Counted from the stretch's first letter, positions 51,313 to 60,309 are shown. The stretch is 64,000 nt of DNA from Gracilibacillus lacisalsi DSM 19029 (GCF_000377765.1 NZ_KB898675.1:1-64000); one strand, 5' to 3'. Notes: a model not told the origin generated them from the sequence alone. Numbers and translations are program-made.

Positions 51313-54147
51313 TTGCGGATAGAAAGCATACATATATATGGTTTTGGAAAATGGATTGATCAGCATTTTTCTCTCGAGCAAGACGGTCCTATTGAAATTG
51401 CAGGGGATAATGAATCGGGCAAATCAACTTTGAGACAATTTATTTTATACATTTTGTTTGGCTTGAAATCGAAACAGGTAGAACGTTTCACACCGAAACA
51501 AGGATCAACTGTAGGTGGGAGGCTTACTGTTTCCGGGCTTGCGAACCAAACTGTCACGATAGAACGAGTACAAGGCAAGCATAAAAATCAGGCGATCATA
51601 TATGGTGAGAGCGGAACACAGATGGATGAAGAATGGTTAAAATCTGCTTTGCAAGGGATTGATCGTAAGGAATTCCAATCAATCTATACATTTGATGCTC
51701 ATGACCTCAAGCAAATTCAAGATCTTGACAATCAATCTTTGCATGAAGTCTTATTAGCGGTAGGGATGACAGGGTCAGATCGGATCTATTATGCAGAAAA
51801 AAACTTGGAAAAAACGTTGGCAGACCTGTTTAAACCGTATGGAAAAAAGCCGGAGATTAATCAACTTTTTCAAGAGCTAGCAGATCTCAAGAAGAAATTA
51901 ACCGAAGCGAAAGAGAAGGAAAGTAAGTATCAGCAACAATTAACAGAAATAGAAGAGTTAGACGAGCAATTAATCCAACTACAACAAGCTAAGAGCAGCA
52001 CCATCCAAAGGCAGGAACAAGCTGAAAAACGGTTAACACACTATGCTTTAATCGAGGATTACTATTTCACCACTGCTCAATTAAAAAGACAAGATGCAAC
52101 TATTACGTTTCCGGTTGAAGGATTAAAGCGTCTAAATGAATGGAAGGACTCGCTCTTACCATTAAAAAGTGAAGAGCAGGTGCTGCGTAATAATCTAAAC
52201 GAAGTGGAGCAGCAGATAAGCCAGTTGGCGTTGATGCCTAATCAAAAATTTAAGACGGTCGAACGTGGGTTAAAGATACAAAATGAAATGGACCAAATAG
52301 AGGCAGATATCCATCAAATCGGAAAACGCATCAATGAAATCGAAAAGGAAATGATCAGCAAGTTAGAAAATATGCAGATTAACCTGACGTTTGAACAATT
52401 ACGGGAGACAGAACTTCCTTTTTATCTAGAAGAAGCATGGGCAGATTTAGCGAATCAGCGTGAGAAATTATCCTTGGAAAAACAGTATGTCGAAAACGAC
52501 AAATCCTCTACGGGCAGAATAAAACAGGAATTGCTGAAGGAAAAAGAACAACTACAAAAAGCATTGCTGAGTCAGGATAAGATCAAACAATATCAAGAGG
52601 AGATTGCACAAGCAAATCAAGCAGAACAACAAGAACAATATCGTAAATGGCAGCAAACATTTCAACAACAATTGAAAGTATCTAATCTCGTTATCCTTAT
52701 CGGGTTCCTACTAGCCGTAGGGCTTTTCTTGGTAACTGATTTACTATGGGTTGTTGTCACTCTTATTCTGGCTGTAGGTCAAAATGTCGCAATTAGACTA
52801 TATGGAAAGGCAGTTAAACAATGGTTACAGCCTGATCTGAAAGAGGTCGTTTCATTATCTCAAGCTGAAATTCAGGAGCGGGAGCGGATTATCGAGCAAC
52901 AAACGGAGCTCCAGCAATCATTATCCGAAATGGATAAAGATGTACAAAAATATCAAAATGAACAGTTAAAACAAGCAGAACGACTTTCTTTTTTAACAGA
53001 ACGCATCGAGCAAATCGAACAAAAAATTACCGATCAAAAGCAGCAGTATCCTTTCTTAACTAATGTTGAATTGACTTATTGGCCAAGGCTTTATCAACAG
53101 GTGATCACGCAAAAAGAAAAGCTCTTGGAGATACAACAATTAGAAACAGAAATAAGTAATCTTCACGAGCAGTTAAAGGAAAAACAACGAGCCATTGATA
53201 TCCTGGAAATAGATACGGATGATTTAGAATCAAATATGGAGAAGGAGCAGGCAAAAAGAACAAAGCATCAGCAGCTCCAAACGAGAAGAGCAGAATGGCA
53301 ATCACAACTGGATGCTGTTGTAGAGAAGCAAAAACCGTACCAAGAGGAAATCAATCTGTTATTGCACAAGGCAGAAGTGGATACAGAGGAAGCCTTTATC
53401 GAAAAAGGAGAACGGAAAGAAGAACTTGATCGCCTGCAGCAAAAACGTAATCAGTTATATGATAGCTTAGCTGTCCTTTTTTCAGAAGAGGAAATCAAGC
53501 GAATCGCTGATGGAGATTTTGATGAGGAAAAGACGTTACAGGCTTTATTAGAAGAGTATAAACAAGTAATCAACGAAACTACTGAGCAAATAAAAGAAAA
53601 GCAAGCATTATTAAGTGACAAAAAGGCAACGATTGCGATGCTGGAGGCAAATGAGGATACCTCAATTCTCAAGCATCAACTGGCCATCAAACAAGAAGAG
53701 TTACAAGAAATAGCAAAACAATGGGCTGTTTATCAAGTGGCATTATCAAACTTAACGGAAGCAAAATCAACTTATTCACAAAAATATATGCCTCAAGTGT
53801 TTGAGCAAGCTAGTCAGTATTTTAGCAAACTGACGTTGGGTAGGTATCAGCACATATATATAGAAGATAATGAAACGGTGATTGTAGAAGACAGAGATGG
53901 CTTTGTTTTTGAAGTCATCGAATTATCACAGGCAACTAAAGATCAATTATATATTGCTCTTCGTTTTGCATTAAGTCATGTCATGGCCAACCGATTAGCA
54001 CTACCTTTTTTAATTGATGATGGGTTCGTACATTTTGATGCTAATCGAAAAGAAAAAGTGTTAGAGATGATCGAAGAATTAAGTAACGATCATCAAGTCC
54101 TCTATTTCACTGCTAATGCGACAGCAAAAGCAAGTATTACATTATAA
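51313..54147 (+). CDS. yhaN: SMC-like ATPase YhaN (SbcC/Rad50-like)
   Basis: 944 residues. Walker A GDNESGKST (~30-38) near the N-terminus, long coiled coils (~170-450 and ~520-790), and C-terminal signature/Walker B LSQATKDQLYIALRFAL and LPFLIDDGFVHFD. Unusually for an SbcC homologue, the middle (~462-500) has two hydrophobic segments, VILIGFLLAVGLFLVTDLLW and VTLILAVGQNVA, where Rad50 has a zinc hook. I recall the same in B. subtilis YhaN, so the complex may be membrane-tethered. TTG 51313 follows GGAGGGAT. Operon with yhaO. Confidence 0.9.
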   Translation: MRIESIHIYGFGKWIDQHFSLEQDGPIEIAGDNESGKSTLRQFILYILFGLKSKQVERFTPKQGSTVGGRLTVSGLANQTVTIERVQGKHKNQAIIYGESGTQMDEEWLKSALQGIDRKEFQSIYTFDAHDLKQIQDLDNQSLHEVLLAVGMTGSDRIYYAEKNLEKTLADLFKPYGKKPEINQLFQELADLKKKLTEAKEKESKYQQQLTEIEELDEQLIQLQQAKSSTIQRQEQAEKRLTHYALIEDYYFTTAQLKRQDATITFPVEGLKRLNEWKDSLLPLKSEEQVLRNNLNEVEQQISQLALMPNQKFKTVERGLKIQNEMDQIEADIHQIGKRINEIEKEMISKLENMQINLTFEQLRETELPFYLEEAWADLANQREKLSLEKQYVENDKSSTGRIKQELLKEKEQLQKALLSQDKIKQYQEEIAQANQAEQQEQYRKWQQTFQQQLKVSNLVILIGFLLAVGLFLVTDLLWVVVTLILAVGQNVAIRLYGKAVKQWLQPDLKEVVSLSQAEIQERERIIEQQTELQQSLSEMDKDVQKYQNEQLKQAERLSFLTERIEQIEQKITDQKQQYPFLTNVELTYWPRLYQQVITQKEKLLEIQQLETEISNLHEQLKEKQRAIDILEIDTDDLESNMEKEQAKRTKHQQLQTRRAEWQSQLDAVVEKQKPYQEEINLLLHKAEVDTEEAFIEKGERKEELDRLQQKRNQLYDSLAVLFSEEEIKRIADGDFDEEKTLQALLEEYKQVINETTEQIKEKQALLSDKKATIAMLEANEDTSILKHQLAIKQEELQEIAKQWAVYQVALSNLTEAKSTYSQKYMPQVFEQASQYFSKLTLGRYQHIYIEDNETVIVEDRDGFVFEVIELSQATKDQLYIALRFALSHVMANRLALPFLIDDGFVHFDANRKEKVLEMIEELSNDHQVLYFTANATAKASITL

Positions 54148-54161
54148 TGGGAGAGTGTGCT

Positions 54162-54563
54162 ATGAATCATATTATGTATAAAAGTGATGTAACGATAACG
54201 CCAAGAGACTTATCAGAAGTGTTTCAAGCTTCAGGCATAAAAAGACCTTATGATGACCTTGATCGTCTACAACAAATGCTTGATCATGCTAATGTATTAG
54301 TCACTGCTTGGGATCAGGAAAAAATAGTAGGGGTGGCAAGAGGCTTGACTGATTTCAGCTATTGCTGCTATTTGTCCGATTTAGCTGTAGATGAAGCTTA
54401 TCAGCATCAAGGAATTGGTAAAGAACTGATAGAACAGGTTAAAGCAGAACTAAATGAGCAAGTTGCTTTGATTCTGTTATCAGCACCAGCTGCAATGGAT
54501 TATTATCCAAAAGTGGGCTTCGATAAAATAGATAATGGTTATATCATTAAAAGGAAAAACTAA
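54162..54563 (+). CDS. GNAT-family N-acetyltransferase
   Basis: 133 residues from ATG 54162 (GGGAGAGTG upstream). Motif A LAVDEAYQHQGIGKELIEQVK (QGIGKE), then ILLSAPAAMDYYPKVGFDKI. It resembles the short GNATs annotated as YvbK/YhbS-like. Substrate unknown. 14 bp downstream of yhaN and probably transcribed with it. ATG 54147 in the same frame overlaps the yhaN stop and its ribosome site is poorer. Confidence 0.82.
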   Translation: MNHIMYKSDVTITPRDLSEVFQASGIKRPYDDLDRLQQMLDHANVLVTAWDQEKIVGVARGLTDFSYCCYLSDLAVDEAYQHQGIGKELIEQVKAELNEQVALILLSAPAAMDYYPKVGFDKIDNGYIIKRKN

Positions 54564-54583
54564 GAGAGGAAGGGTTTTGAACA

Positions 54584-54769
54584 ATGGCTGCCTTATTCGA
54601 ATTCCTTTCAAGTACGTGTTATATATTAAGTTGGTTTCTCTTTGTGGTTAGCCTGTATTTATTATATTGGATGGTGGTTTTACCTGGTTGGTTTGTTATA
54701 CCATTTTTGATATCCATAAGTTTATGGTTGATACTACGTTTATTATCGAAGAAATTACTGCCGAATTAA
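54584..54769 (+). CDS. Small two-span membrane protein
   Basis: 61 residues with two hydrophobic helices (CYILSWFLFVVSLYLLYWMVV and WFVIPFLISISLWLILRLL) and a basic end (SKKLLPN). ATG 54584 follows AGAGAGGAAGGG. No family recognised. Last gene before the terminator at 54778, so possibly part of the yhaON unit. Confidence 0.6.
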   Translation: MAALFEFLSSTCYILSWFLFVVSLYLLYWMVVLPGWFVIPFLISISLWLILRLLSKKLLPN

Positions 54770-54777
54770 GCTTTATA

Positions 54778-54811
54778 AAGCCATCCTCCGTGGAGTGAGG
54801 ATGGCTTTATT
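54778..54811. terminator. Convergent terminator before dedA
   Basis: AAGCCATCCTC / GAGGATGGCTT with 8-nt loop; flanks are A-rich on the left and T-rich on the right, so it can act on both strands. Confidence 0.85.
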
Positions 54812-55414
54812 TCATTTTCTTCTCCGTAATAAACGAATGACAAAGAATAAAGCACCAAGGAAAATAAGCAAATAGAAAAGGTTAGCATAAATATCAACAT
54901 AATAGACAATATCTTCCCATGATTCCCCGACATATGCTCCCAATGAAACTAAGATAGTATTCCAGATCAGGGTTCCTAAGGCGGTAAAGATTAAAAATAG
55001 CGTTACATTCATTTTAGCCATTCCGGCTGGAATAGAAATAAGACTGCGAATTAGAGGGATAAATCGACAAAAGAAGATCGTCCAATAGCCATATTTATCA
55101 AACCAAGCATCAGCCTTGTAGATGTCTTCCTTTTTGATACGGAGAATGTGTCCCCATTTTTCAATGATCTTTTCCAAGCGTTGAACGTTCAGTAGCATAC
55201 CTATCAAGTATAATACAATTGCGCCTAGAACAGAACCTGCAGTTGAGGAAAGGATGACACCAACTATATGTAAGGAAGATACCGTAGTGAAAAAACCGCC
55301 AAAAGTTAACACGACTTCCGAGGGTATAGGCGGAAAAATATTCTCCAAGGCTATTAAAAACATAATACCGAGATATCCAAACTCATCCATTACGGTCAAA
55401 AACCATTCCTGCAT
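54812..55414 (-). CDS. DedA-family membrane protein
   Basis: 200 residues from ATG 55414. The DedA/SNARE-associated marks are LENIFPPIPSEVVLTFGGFF (E, PxPSE), GSVLGAIVLYLIG, FFCRFIPLIRSLISIPAGMAKM (R and G/PxG motif) and LGTLIWNTILVSLGAYVG. Family members are half-transporters linked to undecaprenyl phosphate or phospholipid recycling. The start gives a 2-bp gap to the upstream acetyltransferase stop, while the longer reading (55453) would overlap it. Confidence 0.88.
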   Translation of the reverse strand: MQEWFLTVMDEFGYLGIMFLIALENIFPPIPSEVVLTFGGFFTTVSSLHIVGVILSSTAGSVLGAIVLYLIGMLLNVQRLEKIIEKWGHILRIKKEDIYKADAWFDKYGYWTIFFCRFIPLIRSLISIPAGMAKMNVTLFLIFTALGTLIWNTILVSLGAYVGESWEDIVYYVDIYANLFYLLIFLGALFFVIRLLRRRK

Positions 55415-55416
55415 CT

Positions 55417-55833
55417 TTACTGTTCTTCCTTTACCATTCTTCGTACCATACATGGCCGCTCTGTAAAGTTAAAAGTCTCATAAAATCGGTGAGCATCCTT
55501 AGTAGCTAAAGCAAATTTCGTATTTTTAAGCAGGGGATGTTCTAGTATGCATTGCATCAAAAAAGAACCACTCCCGCGTCCTTGATATTCCAAGTCGATC
55601 ACAACATCTAATATCCAGGAGAAAACGGCTTGGTCAGATACAACTCGAGCAAAGCCAATTTGTTTATCTTTTTCGTAAATCCCAAATGAAAATGAATTCT
55701 CTATGCTGTGCGCGATCGTTTCTTTGCTTCGCTCATTCGCCCAATATGTTGGTTTCAAAAGTGTATAAATGGTATCCAGATCGAGTAATTCTTTATCATC
55801 ACTTACCACATAGTTATTGTGATACCATTCCAT
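55417..55833 (-). CDS. GNAT-family N-acetyltransferase
   Basis: 138 residues. Acetyl-CoA loop LEYQGRGSGSFLMQCIL (QGRGSG) and FALATKDAHRFYETFNF. The N-terminus begins MEWYHNNYVVSDDKELLDL, like the YhfO/PaiA-type short GNATs that often carry W/TYWA.ERSKE. Substrate unknown. Co-directional with dedA, which starts almost at its stop codon. Confidence 0.85.
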   Translation of the reverse strand: MEWYHNNYVVSDDKELLDLDTIYTLLKPTYWANERSKETIAHSIENSFSFGIYEKDKQIGFARVVSDQAVFSWILDVVIDLEYQGRGSGSFLMQCILEHPLLKNTKFALATKDAHRFYETFNFTERPCMVRRMVKEEQ

Positions 55834-55851
55834 ATAAATTCCCCATTTCGT

Positions 55852-55986
55852 CTATTTGTTATGGTTCTCTTCTAACAATCTAATGATCTCCTGATTTTGT
55901 TTCATGATCCGGTTTTGTTGATGTCGGATTTTATCCACAACGAATAATAGAATGAAAAGCATAATAATAGAAATGACTGCAAACAA
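55852..55986 (-). CDS. Small membrane-anchored protein
   Basis: 44 residues: MFAVISIIMLFILLFVVDKI, then RHQQNRIMKQNQEIIRLLEE, then NHNK. One N-terminal membrane helix followed by a charged amphipathic helix. TTG 55986 follows GGAGGGTTATAA, a strong site. It lies 18 bp upstream of the acetyltransferase on the same strand. No family recognised. 55987-56220 downstream of yhaM is gene-free. Confidence 0.68.
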   Translation of the reverse strand: MFAVISIIMLFILLFVVDKIRHQQNRIMKQNQEIIRLLEENHNK

Positions 55987-56220
55987 TTATAACCCTCCAT
56001 TTTATATCTGAGTAAATGAATTATAACATAAAATTATTCAAAAAAGTCTAAAAATGGATGTTTCCAGTGGTAGAAAAGGTGAGACTATGTTTTAGCTCAC
56101 CAACCATTTAAATAGAAAATAGTTTTGTAACGTCTACTGAAAAATCGTGAAAGAGGGTGGAAGAAGCCATTTCGTTCTCTTTTGCTATATGTTGCTGTAC
56201 ATATGTTTAAGCTAGTCTTA

Positions 56221-57450
56221 TTATTTCTCCTCATCTGTTTCTGTATTCTCATAACGACTATCTAAATAATCAACAATGTGAATGATATAGCCTTCTAGAT
56301 TACTAGGTTTACGAACGGCGCTACCCCATTCAGGTAAGCCATGGTGGCAAAGAATGCAGTGAGACATCAAATGGATATCCTCCATTGTGACCGCAATGTT
56401 ATGGTGCTCAATCATTTTTGATAATAACATGACACCGTATGGAATATGACCGATATTTACCCCTAATGGGTCCATGGCAATACCAGCTTGTTTACGGTTT
56501 GAGTCCTTAAATTCACCGGTAGGGAATAAAAAGTGGAAAACATCAAATGACTTCCCGGCATAATCATATTCTGCTAGTTTACCTATGTCGTGGAACAAAA
56601 TACTTGTTATCAGTGCATCATAATTAATACTGTCATATTTATATTCAGCCATCCCTTGTACCATGTGATAGAGATGGTCAATACTGTCTTTCCATACATA
56701 TGCAGGTCTGGCATGGTCATCTTTTAAAGAGTTCCAAATTTCTAATTTATACTCTGTTTCTATTTTATTGATTAATTGCAACACGGCACGGAATGGATTA
56801 TCTGATTGAATAGTTATGTATCTACAAAAACGCATCAGACCAACAGTATGTTTCAGTAGTCCGCCTAAATAATTGTGGTGGAATCCTTTGGCAGCAGGAC
56901 TAATACGAAATCCTTCCCATAGCTGTTCCATCGCTTTAATGGCGATGTCTTGATATGGTTGCTGCAATTCATAAAGGTAGGCGAACAGTTCATCACGTAA
57001 TGCTTCAATATCTTGCTGCGTATAAGCTAATAGTGTAAAAGGATCGATATCTTCCGTACACGGAGTCATTTCATATACGGTAACACTTTTAAAGCCGTTA
57101 AATTCATCAACTTGACCACGGATATCAAAGACACCTTTTTGTTCTAAAATGGGAAGCATTGCATCGACTTCGCCATTGTTATCCCACATTTTTGCGGAAA
57201 TGGTTCCAGATTGATCACTTAATGTCACTTTCAAGAAGGATTTGTTTGTTTTCGTTTTTCTAACTTCGAATTCATTTAACAATACCCGAGCTGAAACGGC
57301 TGTCCCTTTTGCTAACGTATTTAAATGTACGCCTTTTATCGCTTCTGGTAACGAAGGTGCAGGGAAATTGGTCGCTAGTTTTTCTTTTTGTAGATCTGCA
57401 AGCTCATAATCAATTGTAATCATGTCATAAAAATATTTCAGGTTAGTCAT
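56221..57450 (-). CDS. yhaM: YhaM-family 3'-5' exonuclease (OB plus HD domains), extended form
   Basis: 409 residues from ATG 57450 (AGGAAGTG upstream). OB-fold nucleic-acid-binding domain (~50-130: FLKVTLSDQSGTISAKMWD), then an HD hydrolase domain with H in FHHNYLGGLLKHT, metal pair FHDIGKL, and HH in MIEHHNI and LCHHGLPEWGS. B. subtilis YhaM is ~314 residues. This one has ~45 extra N-terminal residues and a ~75-residue insert between the first HD helix pair (after RFCRYITIQ) and SILFHDIGK. It sits where yhaM belongs, beside prsA, but may be a divergent subfamily. Confidence 0.8.
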   Translation of the reverse strand: MTNLKYFYDMITIDYELADLQKEKLATNFPAPSLPEAIKGVHLNTLAKGTAVSARVLLNEFEVRKTKTNKSFLKVTLSDQSGTISAKMWDNNGEVDAMLPILEQKGVFDIRGQVDEFNGFKSVTVYEMTPCTEDIDPFTLLAYTQQDIEALRDELFAYLYELQQPYQDIAIKAMEQLWEGFRISPAAKGFHHNYLGGLLKHTVGLMRFCRYITIQSDNPFRAVLQLINKIETEYKLEIWNSLKDDHARPAYVWKDSIDHLYHMVQGMAEYKYDSINYDALITSILFHDIGKLAEYDYAGKSFDVFHFLFPTGEFKDSNRKQAGIAMDPLGVNIGHIPYGVMLLSKMIEHHNIAVTMEDIHLMSHCILCHHGLPEWGSAVRKPSNLEGYIIHIVDYLDSRYENTETDEEK

Positions 57451-57499
57451 TATTATCACTTCCTAATTCTTTTTCAACTTAGTATTAGAATAACATAAA

Positions 57500-57535
57500 A
57501 GCCCCTATCTTCTCACTTAATGGAAGATAGGGGCT
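57500..57535 (-). terminator. Terminator of prsA
   Basis: AGCCCCTATCTTC / GAAGATAGGGGCT, perfect 13 bp with 10-nt loop; on the minus strand TTTTATG follows. Confidence 0.9.
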
Positions 57536-57545
57536 GTGTTCGTTC

Positions 57546-58526
57546 TTATTCAGTTTCTTCTTCAGAAGCTTCTTCGCTATCTGTTGATTCTTCTTCTGAC
57601 GTTTCCTCTTCTGTGGCTTCATCTTCAGTTGTTTCATCAGTAGCAGGCTCTTCTAGCGTTGGTTCTTCAAATGTGAATAAATCTTCGTATTGATCGATTT
57701 TAACATCGATATCAGCATCTTTCATAAGATCTTGAATTTTTGTTTGTAATGCCGCTTGATCAATTTTGGTGTTAGCTATCTCTCTTCTTAATTGATCTTC
57801 TACATCTTCTAAAGGTTCCACATCTTCTACATCTACACGATCTGTCACTTTAATAACATGGAAGCCGTTTGAAGTTTGAACAGGTTCACTGATTTCGTCA
57901 ATTTCAAGATTGTATGCTGCGTCTTCAAATTCAGGAACCATTTGGCCAACTCCAAATTCTCCTAAGTCGCCACCGTTATCTTTACTGCCAGGGTCTGTGG
58001 AATACTCTTCAGCTAATTCTGCAAAGTCTTCACCATCGTTTAATTTGTCAATGACTTCATTGGCAGTATCTTCATCGCCAACAAGAATATGGCTAGCAAC
58101 GAGATTTGTTTGCATTCTGTCATAACGTTGTTGAATTTCTTCGTCAGTAACTTCGACATCTTCTGTTGCTGCTTTTTCTTGAAGTAAACTTACTCGCAAC
58201 TGATCGCGGAATTCATCTTCATCTTCAATACCATTTTGGTTTAAGACCATTTCAAATTGATCTTCTCCATATTGTTCTTTCACTCGTTCGACTTCATTAT
58301 CAATTTCTTCATCGGATACTTCATATTTATCTTCTAGAATTGTTTCAAGCACCATTTGTTGGAGAACTTGTCCACCAGAAGGGGATGCTACCAATTCATC
58401 ATAAAATGCTTCTTTCGTAATATTACCCGATCCTGTTTCCACAACTGTTTCAGAATCATCTGAAGAACACGCGGAAAGTGCGATAACGCTTGCTGCAAAT
58501 GTTGCAGTGATTGCTAATTTTTTCAT
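57546..58526 (-). CDS. prsA: Foldase lipoprotein PrsA
   Basis: 326 residues. Lipobox ALSAC (Cys 20), an N-terminal chaperone domain, a parvulin-type peptidyl-prolyl isomerase domain (~140-235: VASHILVGDEDTANEV, GGDLGEFGVGQMVPEFEDAAY, QTSNGFHVIKV), a C-terminal helix, and a ~45-residue Glu/Thr/Ser tail. It folds exported proteins at the membrane-wall interface. The strongly acidic tail and body suit a halotolerant species. ATG 58526 with a ribosome site GGAGTGTAGGT. Monocistronic. Confidence 0.95.
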   Translation of the reverse strand: MKKLAITATFAASVIALSACSSDDSETVVETGSGNITKEAFYDELVASPSGGQVLQQMVLETILEDKYEVSDEEIDNEVERVKEQYGEDQFEMVLNQNGIEDEDEFRDQLRVSLLQEKAATEDVEVTDEEIQQRYDRMQTNLVASHILVGDEDTANEVIDKLNDGEDFAELAEEYSTDPGSKDNGGDLGEFGVGQMVPEFEDAAYNLEIDEISEPVQTSNGFHVIKVTDRVDVEDVEPLEDVEDQLRREIANTKIDQAALQTKIQDLMKDADIDVKIDQYEDLFTFEEPTLEEPATDETTEDEATEEETSEEESTDSEEASEEETE

Positions 58527-58644
58527 TCTACCTACACTCCTACTATTTACTAAAGCTATTTTTTAACTCTTGCAATAATATAACACATTTCTCATTAAAA
58601 ATAACAAGAAAAATGCAGATTACATTTTTTTTACTCATTTTTCA

Positions 58645-58824
58645 TTAAATATATATAACTTCGACATATGAAGATACAAGTAAAATGGTAATTAAAATAT
58701 TAATAGTTCGGAAAACATTTGGTTGCTTTTCCTGCGACATTTCAGTTTGTAAGCAAAGTCTCATTGTTAAAGAGTTGAATATAAATAATATAAAAAAAGC
58801 AAAAATGACAAAAACATACAGCAT
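58645..58824 (-). CDS. Small two-span membrane protein upstream of prsA
   Basis: 59 residues: a membrane helix (MLYVFVIFAFFILFIFNSL), a short polar loop (CLQTEMSQEKQPNVFRT) and a second helix (INILITILLVSSYVEVIYI). ATG 58824 is preceded by AAGGAGG at ideal distance. This is the best argument that it is real, since a plus-strand frame overlaps it without any such site. No family recognised, and it is not like YhaL, which lies near prsA in B. subtilis. Confidence 0.6.
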   Translation of the reverse strand: MLYVFVIFAFFILFIFNSLTMRLCLQTEMSQEKQPNVFRTINILITILLVSSYVEVIYI

Positions 58825-58965
58825 CAAGCTTACCTCCTTATTCTCATGTCATTACTTTAACAAAAAATTAAAGATTTGAACAGTATGTCTTTTTATAAAT
58901 TGAAAAATATGTATGAAGGTATTATATCATGCTCGTGCCTGAATCATAAAGGATGGAAAATATAA

Positions 58966-58997
58966 AAACCCGCTTCGTCTTATAGCGAAACGGGTTT
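58966..58997 (-). terminator. Terminator of the DUF3267 gene
   Basis: AAACCCGYTTCG-type stem (58966-58977 with 58986-58997, one wobble), T-rich on the minus-strand exit. Nearly identical to the hairpin at 39749. Confidence 0.82.
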
Positions 58998-59535
58998 AAC
59001 GTGGTATTAAAATATCATAGCCTTGTTCTTCATTAGATATTAGACATTTTTTCGGTGCTTTCCATAAATGACGAATATATAGAAAATCAACATAAGATAA
59101 ACTTAAATTAATTGCACCAATTAGCAGAAAATAAGGATAATAGGCCGGAACAAAATAACTGCCAATGATACAAGGAACTGTGATCATTAATGTTGGAGTC
59201 AACAAAGCAAAAAAGAATGTCGGTTTGGTTGTTTTTGTATGATTTTTTACATGGAAATTAGGGATGAATCCCTTCTCTAATGTCCATTTAATTCGCAAGT
59301 TTTTATTGGTGAATATTAACGGTAAAATTCGTAATGCTTTGTGTAGCAAAGGTAATAGTGCTACTCCAAATACCACTGGGATGAGACCATGGTCTTTTAC
59401 TACAACATCTTTATGAATCAATGTAAATGGTAAATACAAAAAGATAAAAGATAATAGTCCAAATAATAAAGATAAAATAAGACTTCGATAAAAACCAAGT
59501 TTTTTGGTTACATTGATGGAATCCCAACAGTTCAC
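58996..59535 (-). CDS. DUF3267-like membrane protein
   Basis: 179 residues from GTG 59535, which follows AAGGGGTGATC. N-terminus VNCWDSINVTKKLGF, four membrane segments, and a mid-protein LLHKALRILPLIFTN. In many DUF3267 members this is a metal-protease-like HE..H; here only one His remains. The C-terminal half reads YFLLIGAINLSLSYVDFLYIRHLW...EEQGYDILIP. B. subtilis has a comparable gene in the same interval. Function unknown. Confidence 0.65.
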   Translation of the reverse strand: MNCWDSINVTKKLGFYRSLILSLLFGLLSFIFLYLPFTLIHKDVVVKDHGLIPVVFGVALLPLLHKALRILPLIFTNKNLRIKWTLEKGFIPNFHVKNHTKTTKPTFFFALLTPTLMITVPCIIGSYFVPAYYPYFLLIGAINLSLSYVDFLYIRHLWKAPKKCLISNEEQGYDILIPR

Positions 59536-59658
59536 CAGGATCACCCCTTTTCTAAAATCGACTCTTTTAAAATAACACTACATGACTATAGTATGTTTTG
59601 TATGAAAAATCAATAGGTTTTATGTAAAATTTTGATAAGCATTTTATCGCAAGGCATG

Positions 59659-59683
59659 AAAAAAGAGTTGGCAAGCAGCCAAC
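59659..59683 (-). terminator. Minus-strand terminator downstream of yhaH
   Basis: GTTGGC / GCCAAC with 5-nt loop. On the minus strand TCTTTTTT follows. It lies beyond the repeat at 59716, so the repeat would be included in the yhaH transcript. Confidence 0.7.
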
Positions 59684-59715
59684 CCTTTCTAATAGGACAA
59701 GAAAGTATAAAATTT

Positions 59716-59862
59716 GCGGAGATGTCTAGCTCCAAGCGCCCAAAAACTAGGCGACTTCACGAATCGCCCTACGATAAGTCATCATCGGTTCGTAAACTCA
59801 CCGTGATTCCTTTATCTCAGTTGATGCTGAAGTCGCTACGTTTCTAAACGGGCGCTCTGCGC
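59716..59862. repeat. Dispersed intergenic repeat beginning GATGTCTAGCTCCAAGCGCC
   Basis: Longest copy in the window. It runs from GATGTCTAGCTCCAAGCGCC through AAACTAGGCGACTTCACGAA and TCGCC to GAAGTCGCTACGTTTCTAAACGGGCGCTC. Ends pair partly (AAGCGCCC... / ...GGGCGCT, GGCGACTTC / GAAGTCGC), so the unit is an imperfect palindrome. Short degenerate copies lie at 33335-33375 and 36218-36241. This word family is familiar from many Bacillaceae intergenic regions, from memory. Confidence 0.65.
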
Positions 59863-59870
59863 TTCTCTTA

Positions 59871-60239
59871 TTAACTATCTGATCGTGCATTTGTCTTGTC
59901 TTCTAGTTCTTTTAAGCTTTCTTCAATTTGCGTTAAATATTTTTGAATATTTTTTTGATGTGGTTCGACAGTTTTCTTCCATGATTCAATCGATTCTTTC
60001 ACATCTGCGGAAAGATCTTTAATTAACGCTGCACCCTCTTTTGAAGTTTTGGTAATCTGTTCTTTTATGTCGACACCTTCTGTTCTTAAATGGTTGATAT
60101 AGCGTATAGCCTCATCGCTCTTTTCTCTAACGTCAGTTCGTAATTCTTTTCCTGCTTTTGGTGTGCTTAATAGTGTAGCAGCAGCGCTTACTAATCCTCC
60201 AGCTAAAAAGCCGATTAATAATGACTTGCTGTTAATCAT
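59871..60239 (-). CDS. yhaH: YtxH-domain protein YhaH
   Basis: 122 residues from ATG 60239 (AAAGGAGTG upstream). N-terminal membrane segment with the YtxH mark LLIGFLAGGLVSAAATLLSTPKAGKELR, followed by a long helical region that can form coiled coil (DVREKSDEAI... to LKELEDK). Matches B. subtilis YhaH by domain and by position next to hit. Stress-linked family, function unknown. The reading from 60290 has no better start. Confidence 0.82.
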   Translation of the reverse strand: MINSKSLLIGFLAGGLVSAAATLLSTPKAGKELRTDVREKSDEAIRYINHLRTEGVDIKEQITKTSKEGAALIKDLSADVKESIESWKKTVEPHQKNIQKYLTQIEESLKELEDKTNARSDS

Positions 60240-60309
60240 TCCGAACACTCCTTTCATATATATAACATTCTCTTTTTCGTTCATAATCAAACCATCATTT
60301 TAAAAAAAA

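Noticed and set aside
58685-58879. Plus-strand 64-codon frame opposite the small prsA-adjacent gene
   Set aside because: No ribosome site; the minus-strand frame has an ideal AAGGAGG.
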